The notes under the pieces were generated by a model. The model ran no database searches, was not told the origin of the DNA, and was given only the letters and a program-made list of their open reading frames with translations. 9,595 nucleotides of DNA from VFZS01 sp964353255 (GTDB lineage: Bacteria; Acidobacteriota; Terriglobia; Bryobacterales; Bryobacteraceae): the NCBI GenBank assembly GCA_964353255.1, contig CAYGVJ010000181.1, positions 1 to 9,595 of the forward strand, given 5' to 3'. Made by a program: the position numbers and the translations under genes. This document shows positions 1 through 5,779 of this stretch, piece after piece (positions within the stretch are counted from its first letter, which is position 1; every line of letters begins with the position of its first letter).

Positions 1-899
1 CGTCCGAGACCGAGTCTTTCTGCCGCGACGAAATCGACCGCATGCTGAAATACTCACAGACGAAAGTCATCATGCCGGTTGTTACTTTCGGGCTGCTCCG
101 TGCATTCCTCGAGAACGGTGAATCCGTCTTCTCCGACCCCGAAATCAAAACAGCATACGACTTGGCGGTAAAATTTCTTATAAACTTCCTCGGACATGAT
201 GTTCACATTGGCGCTAAATACTACGATGCCTACGGCACGCGAATGTCGCGGTATAGCGTCCTCAGATCCGTCGGCCACCTGAAGTACGAGTTGCTTGCCC
301 CATATACTACCTTCGCGTCTAGCCTCTGCACATGGATTCCATCTCGAATCAGGAGTCACATCGAGCGGCGATTGGGTGTCGTGCCCCTGTTGAGTAACGC
401 GGCGACCCGGGTGGCCTACGCCGAGGATCGACAACGGTTCCTTGACTTGATTCGTGAGCAAATTGGCAAGACCCCAGCCAACTTCGAGATAATCAGCTTC
501 GCCGTTATCAAGGTTCATCTGGAAAAGTTTGCCTGTCGGGTGTACCGGGACACTCGAACTGCGGCTCACGACAAAGGCGTAGACATCTCGACGAATTTCG
601 GTGTCGTGTATCAGGTCAAGAAGTTGAGGATCTGCACAGAATCACAGGCTGACCACATTTATGCCGAATTGAAGTCGAATTTCGATAGCCAGCGGCTGCA
701 GGATGGAAATGTCATTCTGGTGATTGACGATATATCAAAAGAGGTAAGTAAGTACCTTATTGACATGAGAGTGCAGTCCATCAGTAAGGCAGACCTGTTG
801 AGGATGGCTGCGAGCTTCGAGGAGCCGGAGGACCGCCAAAGGGTACTGCGTATAATATATGAGGAGTTCCGGCGCGAGTATTCCAGCACCATCAAGTGA
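1..899 (+). CDS. HaeII-like type II restriction endonuclease, 5' end outside window
   Basis: Probable type II restriction endonuclease that cleaves unmethylated DNA in the cytoplasm. The reading frame is open from base 3 with no stop, so the ATG at 42 is probably internal and the gene starts before the window; 285 residues follow that Met. Counting from it, residues 149-193 look like a PD-(D/E)XK-type core: a helix with Glu161, then DKGVD (177-181), NFG (185-187) and QVKK (191-194), where Asp181 and Lys193 are the candidate metal ligand and catalytic lysine. The spacing and the C-terminal pattern (NVILVIDD, VQSIS, then EEFRREYSST) match what I remember of HaeII-family enzymes, which are about 350 aa, so some 50-60 residues may be missing. 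Codon use is more AT-rich than in the ABC operon, suggesting transfer. The partner methyltransferase would have to lie to the left, since none is in the window. The nuclease call is fairly firm; the HaeII family assignment is from memory. Confidence 0.6.
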   Translation, partial: SETESFCRDEIDRMLKYSQTKVIMPVVTFGLLRAFLENGESVFSDPEIKTAYDLAVKFLINFLGHDVHIGAKYYDAYGTRMSRYSVLRSVGHLKYELLAPYTTFASSLCTWIPSRIRSHIERRLGVVPLLSNAATRVAYAEDRQRFLDLIREQIGKTPANFEIISFAVIKVHLEKFACRVYRDTRTAAHDKGVDISTNFGVVYQVKKLRICTESQADHIYAELKSNFDSQRLQDGNVILVIDDISKEVSKYLIDMRVQSISKADLLRMAASFEEPEDRQRVLRIIYEEFRREYSSTIK

Positions 900-904
900 T
901 ACAA

Positions 905-1219
905 CTACCGCAGGCCGAAAATCCGACGTGGCGGAATGCCGTTGAAGGCGACGTTCTTAGCTGCTGCCTCAGCCTCCTGCTCGCTCGGAAAGGATCTCTC
1001 AAACTTGATGAGGTAGTCTACTGGATAGTTCCCCTCCACGAGGCGGGTGGTGGCTGCTCCGAGCCCATCAGCCTCGACGACCACGATGTCATCGCTCAGT
1101 CGGTCGCGGGGGGCAAGGAAAGTAACGGTTCCGGGAGGGCTGATCCCAAGTTCCTTGCGGACGGCGTCAGCCCTCCTTTGGAGACGCCGCAATTCAGAAA
1201 GCTTCGCGCTCGTTTTCAT
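905..1219 (-). CDS. Conserved-looking hypothetical protein, 104 aa
   Basis: Function not recognised. The protein starts with a basic helical stretch (about residues 1-25, rich in Lys, Arg, Leu and Ala) that could form a short coiled coil. An alternating beta-like part follows (TVTFLAP, DDIVVVEADG), then a GNYPVDYLIKFER segment, an acidic helix (SEQEAEAAAKN) and the ending IPPRRIFGLR. There is no signal peptide or membrane segment, so it is probably cytoplasmic. The amino-acid composition and ordered pattern look like a real protein. It converges on the HaeII-like gene with only 5 nt between the two stop codons, which suggests the pair moved together. The ATG at 1219 is the only Met start in frame and has no clear ribosome binding site. 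The frame stays open upstream to a stop at 1361-1363. It might be an accessory protein of the restriction locus, but nothing in the sequence proves this. Confidence 0.5.
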   Translation of the reverse strand: MKTSAKLSELRRLQRRADAVRKELGISPPGTVTFLAPRDRLSDDIVVVEADGLGAATTRLVEGNYPVDYLIKFERSFPSEQEAEAAAKNVAFNGIPPRRIFGLR

Positions 1220-1467
1220 CGAGTCAGATGCAGTTGCAGCAAAGCAATTGCCCGTCCAGCCGCTGTCACAGCCGCATGGTTGTTCCGCAAGGAGAGCAGC
1301 CCGAGTGGCCTTTCGAGTGCCGGCATGGGGCCAACGACACCTCCTCCGCCGAATGGCTCCTCAAACTCAAGTTGACTGTGCCGCACACTTGCCATGCGCT
1401 TATGCGGACGTACGGGCTAATCCTACCACAGGCGTTTTGGCGACGCAAATCATCTCCCCGGCTTTGA
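1220..1467. other. Gap without a convincing gene between the 104-aa gene and the NotI-like gene
   Basis: Short open frames exist here on both strands (for example 1228-1467 + and 1266-1448 -), but they overlap one another and show no recognisable motif, no good ribosome binding site and a composition typical of random GC-rich DNA. The stretch lies exactly where the missing C-terminal part of the NotI-like gene would be expected. It is therefore best read as replacement or scar DNA, and it may also hold the promoter of the 104-aa gene. I see no convincing terminator, tRNA or integron-type recombination site. Confidence 0.4.
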
Positions 1468-2160
1468 TCACTCCCGCCCGGGCTCGTTGCGCCTGAGTAC
1501 TTTGATCTGGAGCTGAGGCATCAGGCGCTTCGGCCCACTGCTTCGGTAGTCCGGGTGACGGTCTCCCGCGGGGAACGGCACGCTGCTTAGGTCCCTTTGG
1601 AGCGTCTCGAACTCCACCCCCATGTTGGCGCCCGAGAAGTAGACGGCCTGGATCTCAAGGGCGCACCAATGGATAGGTAGCTGGGTGGGGTGGACGAGGA
1701 CGCTGTCAATGTAGCCGACGTCCCCGCCGCCCGCTGCCTCCAAAAACCCGATCTCCCTTAGCACCAAGGGTGCGCTGGTGCCCAGCAGAACCTCTCCCAC
1801 CCACTTGAAGATCTCCCCGTCTTCGAGGAACCGATGCGGGCACGTGGTCCGCAGCGATCCGGCTGGGGCCACAGCAGTCGAACCCCTCGTCACGGTCTGC
1901 TTGTACTCGCGGAGGGAACACACGCCGCCCTGCTTGGTGCAGTTGGTGCCCTTGCCAGGCACGGCCCTGGGATCGAACGAGCTGCAGCTCGCCCGGAAAG
2001 GGCATTGCACGGTGGGCGTTTTCCGGCCAGCTTCCGACGCGTAGGTCCGCCGCTCATCTGGACTCAAGGCCGTGTACAAGCGGCCAAACCACTCGCCGAT
2101 TCCGTAGCGGCGTGCTCCCGCCGCGGATGGGCCCGCCGGCTGTCGCGTTTGACGTGGCAT
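1468..2160 (-). CDS. NotI-like restriction endonuclease, probably C-terminally truncated
   Basis: Homologue of the NotI family of type II restriction endonucleases, which cut rare GC-rich sites. The protein is 230 aa; NotI itself is 383 aa and smaller relatives are about 300 aa. Near the N-terminus GIGEWFG (20-26) matches the family start. Cys53, Cys59, Cys74, Cys81 and Cys107 correspond to the Cys-rich region that forms the structural metal site in NotI. The catalytic core is present: Asp152 in GYIDS, then Glu169 and Gln171 in CALEIQAVYFSG, the ExQ variant of PD-(D/E)XK seen in NotI (D160, E180, Q182). After KRLMPQLQIKV (211-221) relatives as I remember them continue for about 90 residues, but here only LRRNEPGRE follows before the stop. 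Neither other frame after position 1490 restores the family sequence, so a deletion or rearrangement is more likely than a simple frameshift. The ATG at 2160 has no clear ribosome binding site, and an in-frame stop lies about 10 nt upstream. It lies 56 nt after the ABC operon on the same strand. It may be inactive. Confidence 0.75.
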   Translation of the reverse strand: MPRQTRQPAGPSAAGARRYGIGEWFGRLYTALSPDERRTYASEAGRKTPTVQCPFRASCSSFDPRAVPGKGTNCTKQGGVCSLREYKQTVTRGSTAVAPAGSLRTTCPHRFLEDGEIFKWVGEVLLGTSAPLVLREIGFLEAAGGGDVGYIDSVLVHPTQLPIHWCALEIQAVYFSGANMGVEFETLQRDLSSVPFPAGDRHPDYRSSGPKRLMPQLQIKVLRRNEPGRE

Positions 2161-2216
2161 CAGTAGTGCCCATCATAGCTTTCTGCCGGACCGCCTGCCA
2201 ACCCGCCGACGGGCGC
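2161..2216 (-). other. Junction between ABC operon and restriction region
   Basis: Fifty-six bases separate the stop of the last ABC permease from the ATG of the NotI-like gene on the same strand. Around 2204-2216 there is only a 4-bp GC-rich stem (CGCC/GGCG) with no T-run, so no strong intrinsic terminator is visible. Read-through from the operon into the NotI-like gene is therefore possible. This is the likely edge of the acquired restriction segment. Confidence 0.35.
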
Positions 2217-3044
2217 CTACTCCGCCCCGTAGTTGATCTCCAGACGGCGGAGGCGGAGGGCGGCCAGGAGCACCAGCACGGCGGCGAGGACCAGCAGGCC
2301 GGGCACCGCCAGCCAGGGCGAGGCCGGCTCACCCGAGATGGCGAAGATCTTGCCCGCCCCGCCGAAGGGGACCTGCACCGGGCACAGCGACTCCAGCCAG
2401 AAGATCACGCTGATCTTCTTGAGCAGCGGCGGCACGAAGACGGTGATGGACTCCCAGATCAGCACCGCCACGGCCGGTATCATCGGGTTGCGGAACAGCA
2501 GGCCCATCACCAGGAAGACTGCTCCGTAGCCCAGGCAGGCCAGCACAGTCACGCCCAGATAGGCCGCCAGGTGCGCCGGAAGCGGACCAGCCATGAACTC
2601 CTGGTGTCGGATTTGGGCCACGTGCGAGCACACGATCAGGAAGGAGAGCGCCGTGCCGATCCCGAACAAGAGCACAGAGGCCAGCAGCCCCGAGAGGAAC
2701 TTGCCGGCCGCCAGTACCTCCCGGCGCACCGGCGCCAGCAGGTAATGATGCAGGGTCTTCTCGAGCACCTCGCCGCGGAACAGGTTCATGAAGACGAATA
2801 CGCAGCCGAAGAAGATCGCCAGCCGCAGGTAGAACACCTGGAAGAAGCCGGCGTACACCAGGAAATCCTCGTCGGCGCGGCAGCGGATCCAGCCGCGCCC
2901 CGCGGCGATCGAATGCATGCCGAACAGCAGCACCGCCGAGGCGGCCAGCACGTAAACGGCAATCGCCCGCTTGCCCAGGAGAGTCTTCCGCAGCTCCAGA
3001 CGCAGGATGGCGGCGATCTGCGCGCGCCAGAGACGCCAGTTCAT
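2217..3044 (-). CDS. ABC-2 type transporter permease (second pair)
   Basis: Membrane subunit of an ABC exporter, 275 aa, in the cytoplasmic membrane. About six hydrophobic segments are visible: roughly 27-45, 68-88, 113-139, 159-184, 187-208 and 243-265. Between the second and third, RGEVLEKTLHHYLLAPVRRE (90-109) is the cytoplasmic loop typical of ABC-2 permeases, thought to form the coupling helix that meets the ATPase. No signal peptide or extracytoplasmic domain is present. The ATG at 3044 overlaps the stop of the ATPase gene by 4 nt (ATGA), and GGAGGT lies about 6 nt before it, so start and coupling are well supported. It is the last gene of the operon. The substrate cannot be told from sequence; such permeases move antibiotics, lipids or polysaccharides, or act in membrane remodelling. 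Confidence 0.85.
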   Translation of the reverse strand: MNWRLWRAQIAAILRLELRKTLLGKRAIAVYVLAASAVLLFGMHSIAAGRGWIRCRADEDFLVYAGFFQVFYLRLAIFFGCVFVFMNLFRGEVLEKTLHHYLLAPVRREVLAAGKFLSGLLASVLLFGIGTALSFLIVCSHVAQIRHQEFMAGPLPAHLAAYLGVTVLACLGYGAVFLVMGLLFRNPMIPAVAVLIWESITVFVPPLLKKISVIFWLESLCPVQVPFGGAGKIFAISGEPASPWLAVPGLLVLAAVLVLLAALRLRRLEINYGAE

Positions 3045-3991
3045 GCCGCACCTCCACCTTCGGAGCCGATCAGGTACTCGTAGACCGAGTACACGTCCTC
3101 ATCGGCCGGGGCCACCGACTCGACGGTGAGCGCGCCTTCCAGGACGAGCCGTTCGAGCAGCTCGTAGAACTGGTCGCCGTTGCGGGTCGAGACCAGCAGC
3201 CCGCGCCGGTCCTTGTGCATCTTCACCTCGACCACGTGATCCTGCTCGAAGACTCTCGCGGCCAGCAGAGCGGGGTTATCGCAGCGCACCAGGACCTGCA
3301 TGGGGTACTCCTGGTGCATCTCGCTGCGCACGGCCTGGATCTGGCCCTCGGCCACCACGTAACCGCTGGTGAGCATGACGACCTGGTCGGAGATCTTGTC
3401 CACCTCGTGCAGGATGTGACTGGAGACAATCAGGTGGCGTCCGGCGGAGGCCAGCTCGCGGAACAAGGCGATCATCTCGGCGCGCGCCATGGGGTCCAGG
3501 CCGTTCAGCGGCTCGTCCAGCACCAGCACCTGGGGCTGGTGACAGATGGCTTGGGCCAGCTTGATGCGTTGCCGCATGCCCTTGCTGTAAGCGGCCACGC
3601 GGCGGTGCGCGGCCTCGGTCATGCCCAGCCGCTCCAGGGCCTGCCAGACCAGCCGGTCCGCCGCGCCGTGCGACGTCCCATGAAGGCGGAGGTAGAAGCA
3701 GAGGAACTCGTAGCCGGTCAGGTGGCGCGGAAAGGAGTCGTACTGAGTGCAGTAGCCGAGGAGGCGGAACAGCCGCTCCGAGTCCTCGGGGCACAGGCCC
3801 AGCACCTGGACGCGCCCGCGGTTGGGGCGCACCAGCCCGGTCATCAGGTTCATCAGCGTGGTCTTGCCGGAGCCGTTGGGGCCCACCAGAGTAGTGATGC
3901 CCGGCGGAATCGAAAGGTCCACCCGGTTGACGCCGAGCACCTCGCCGTAGAACTTCGAGACGTCCTCGAAGATGATTCTATCGGCGCTCAT
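3041..3991 (-). CDS. ABC transporter ATP-binding protein (second pair)
   Basis: Cytoplasmic ATPase that powers the adjacent permease; 316 aa. Motifs in order: Walker A GPNGSGKTT (37-45), Q-loop Gln83 (YCTQYD), signature YSKGMRQR (135-142, a variant of LSGGQ common in ABC-2 exporters), Walker B VLVLDEP (155-161), D-loop GLDP, and H-loop His192 (SSH). About 100 residues follow, a C-terminal extension of the kind seen in drug- and lipid-exporter ATPases. The frame is open further upstream to an ATG at 4126, but that stretch is Arg/Gly-rich, overlaps the neighbouring permease and lacks domain sequence. The ATG at 3991 is preferred because it gives a 4-nt ATGA overlap with the permease stop, has GAGGT about 9 nt before it, and starts right at the ABC domain. 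Confidence 0.92.
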   Translation of the reverse strand: MSADRIIFEDVSKFYGEVLGVNRVDLSIPPGITTLVGPNGSGKTTLMNLMTGLVRPNRGRVQVLGLCPEDSERLFRLLGYCTQYDSFPRHLTGYEFLCFYLRLHGTSHGAADRLVWQALERLGMTEAAHRRVAAYSKGMRQRIKLAQAICHQPQVLVLDEPLNGLDPMARAEMIALFRELASAGRHLIVSSHILHEVDKISDQVVMLTSGYVVAEGQIQAVRSEMHQEYPMQVLVRCDNPALLAARVFEQDHVVEVKMHKDRRGLLVSTRNGDQFYELLERLVLEGALTVESVAPADEDVYSVYEYLIGSEGGGAA

Positions 3992-4851
3992 GACCGCACC
4001 ACCTCGTAGGCGCGGACCTTGCGATCCAGCAGATACAAGCACAAGGCGCAGACGCCGATCAGCACCATCCAGGCGGCTCCGGGCGACACCCCGGTGTCCG
4101 CATCCACCCGGAACAGGCCGGCCCAAATGGTCCGGACGAGCTCGCCCAGGTTGATCAGGTTACCCGACCGGCTGTGCATTACGGCGTTGGCGGCCTGCCC
4201 GAAACCGGCGGCCACAAAAAACACACCGAACAGCAGCGCGCCGGCCAGCACCTTCCACTTGACCCAGGCCGACAGGGACAACGCCAGCAGGCACAGCGTC
4301 ACGATCCAGATCCAGGAACCCAGGAAGAGGCCGCTGGCGATGAACAGGTTCTCACGTAGCCAGGCGCCGCCCTCCAGGTAGGCGTGAAAGGCGAACAGCA
4401 GAAGGCCGGGGACCCAGGTAATCAGCGACTGGAGGATGGCCAGCACGCTCATCTTTCCCAGCACGTACTCGGCGCGGGAAAAAGGCCGGCAGAAGTACAG
4501 CGGCAGGGCGTTGTTGCGCAGGTCGGTGGAGATCAGGCCCGGGCCGACGAAGGCGGTGAGCAGGAAGGCCAGCGAGCCTTGCCAGCCGATGAACCGGAAG
4601 AAGAAACGCCCGTCAATCGGGAACATCCGGGCCACGTCGATGTTCAACAGGGCGATGGCCCCGGCGTTGTGGCGCAGGTAAATAAACACCGCGCTAACCG
4701 CCGGAACGACTAAGCAGACCACGAAGAAGAAGGTCAGGAACCGGGAGTCGAACACCCGCCGGTGGGCCTGGCGGGCGATGATGAGAAAGCGCGACCAGGC
4801 GGGCGTGAGCGTTCCGGAGTAGGGCTGGTAGGTGCGCTTATAGACTGCCAT
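3988..4851 (-). CDS. ABC-2 type transporter permease (first pair)
   Basis: Membrane subunit of an ABC exporter, 287 aa. About 36 N-terminal residues, basic and probably cytoplasmic (KRTYQPYSG...), precede the first membrane segment. Hydrophobic segments lie at about 38-58, 92-108, 136-156, 172-194, 200-220 and 259-276. The region 110-131 (DLRNNALPLYFCRPFSRAEY) is the ABC-2 permease loop with the usual pattern in which a polar 'R...LP.YF.RP.SR.EY' stretch precedes the third membrane segment; this is good evidence for the family. The gene begins inside the last 14 nt of the upstream ATPase gene and its stop overlaps the next ATPase by 4 nt, so all are coupled. GGGGAA 5-10 nt before the ATG may serve as ribosome binding site. 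It differs clearly from the permease at 2217-3044, so the two pairs are not a recent duplication. Substrate unknown. Confidence 0.85.
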   Translation of the reverse strand: MAVYKRTYQPYSGTLTPAWSRFLIIARQAHRRVFDSRFLTFFFVVCLVVPAVSAVFIYLRHNAGAIALLNIDVARMFPIDGRFFFRFIGWQGSLAFLLTAFVGPGLISTDLRNNALPLYFCRPFSRAEYVLGKMSVLAILQSLITWVPGLLLFAFHAYLEGGAWLRENLFIASGLFLGSWIWIVTLCLLALSLSAWVKWKVLAGALLFGVFFVAAGFGQAANAVMHSRSGNLINLGELVRTIWAGLFRVDADTGVSPGAAWMVLIGVCALCLYLLDRKVRAYEVVRS

Positions 4852-5779
4852 TGCCGTTCCCCATGGCCTTCAGGAAGATGTCTTCGAGCGAGTCGCGCTT
4901 GTGGCTGAGCCGGCGGATGCGTACGCCGCGCTCGGCTGCGGCGCGGTACAGATCGCGGACCTCGACACCCTCGGCCAGGACCGCTTTCAAGCGGCGGCCG
5001 GAGAGCGCGCATTCGCAGCCCAGCTCCCGGAGCGCCTCGGCGAAGAGGCCGCTCTCGCCCTCCAGCTCCATCTCCAGGAAGCGGCGGTTCGAGCGCCGCT
5101 CCTCTTCGAGGTTGGAGTACTGCACGATCCGGCCTTCCTTGAGAATGAGCACTTCCTCGCAGCACTCCTCGACGTCGCGCAGCAGATGAGAGCACAGGAT
5201 CAGGTGCAGGTTGCCGCGCTCGCGCACGTCGCCTATCAGGCGGATCATGCGCTGGCGCGCGGGCGGGTCCAGGCCGTTGGTGGGCTCGTCCAGGAACAGG
5301 AGCTTGGGCCCGTGGGCGATGGCCTGGGCGAGCTTGACAAGCTGCTTCATGCCGAGCGAGTACTCTTCGAGCTTGCGGTAGCGCGCCTCGCCCAGGCCCA
5401 CGTAGAAGAGCGCCTCGTGGGCTCGTTCGAGGGCGGCCTCGGGCGGCAGCCCGGCCAGCTCGGCCATGAACCGCACGAACTCCACCGCGCTCATGCCCGC
5501 GATGAACGACTCGTTTTCCGGCATGTAGCCGATCAGGCGGCGCACGGCGCGAATCCCGGTGCGGATGTCGTGGCCGAAGACCCGTGCGGTGCCCCGCCAG
5601 GGTTCGTAGAAACCCAGCAGCGTGTTGATGAGGGTGGACTTGCCCGCCCCGTTGGGGCCTAGCAGTCCGATGGCCCGGCCGGAGAACGACCCTTGGAGGT
5701 CCTTGAGGATCGTTCTGGGGCCGAAGCGGACTTCCAGTCCCTGCAACTCGATAACGGGCCGTGCGTCCATGATCCTCAC
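4838..5779 (-). CDS. ABC transporter ATP-binding protein (first pair)
   Basis: Cytoplasmic ATPase of the first transporter pair; 313 aa. Motifs: Walker A GPNGAGKST (41-49), GYMPE at 84-88 where Glu replaces the usual Q-loop Gln, signature YSLGMKQL (140-147), Walker B LLFLDEP (160-166), D-loop GLDP (169-172) and H-loop His198. A C-terminal domain of about 100 residues follows and ends in an Asn/Gly-rich tail. The Glu in the Q-loop and the degenerate signature also occur in other ABC-2 ATPases and do not by themselves mean loss of activity. The chosen start is a GTG at 5779, which overlaps the stop of the anti-sigma gene by 4 nt (GTGA); an ATG three codons later (5770) is also possible. The gene overlaps its permease by 14 nt. 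Walker A, signature and Walker B motifs are all intact. Confidence 0.92.
   Translation of the reverse strand: MRIMDARPVIELQGLEVRFGPRTILKDLQGSFSGRAIGLLGPNGAGKSTLINTLLGFYEPWRGTARVFGHDIRTGIRAVRRLIGYMPENESFIAGMSAVEFVRFMAELAGLPPEAALERAHEALFYVGLGEARYRKLEEYSLGMKQLVKLAQAIAHGPKLLFLDEPTNGLDPPARQRMIRLIGDVRERGNLHLILCSHLLRDVEECCEEVLILKEGRIVQYSNLEEERRSNRRFLEMELEGESGLFAEALRELGCECALSGRRLKAVLAEGVEVRDLYRAAAERGVRIRRLSHKRDSLEDIFLKAMGNGNGSL

Noticed and set aside
1380..1495. Simple frameshift explaining the NotI-like truncation
   Set aside because: I translated the other two frames downstream of 1490; neither gives the expected family continuation (an Arg-Arg-Trp-Gly-Lys type segment followed by hydrophobic strands).
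896..1496. Open frames on the + strand (896-1375 and 1047-1496)
   Set aside because: Low-complexity Pro/Ser/Arg-rich products without motifs; they lie opposite the better supported 104-aa gene.
2112..3083. 323-codon open frame on the + strand opposite the ABC permease
   Set aside because: Product is extremely Gln/His/Glu/Arg-rich, typical of the reverse of a hydrophobic membrane gene.
3992..4126. N-terminal extension of the ATPase to an ATG at 4126
   Set aside because: It overlaps the permease coding region and gives Arg/Gly-rich sequence; the ATG at 3991 has an ATGA overlap and a ribosome binding site.
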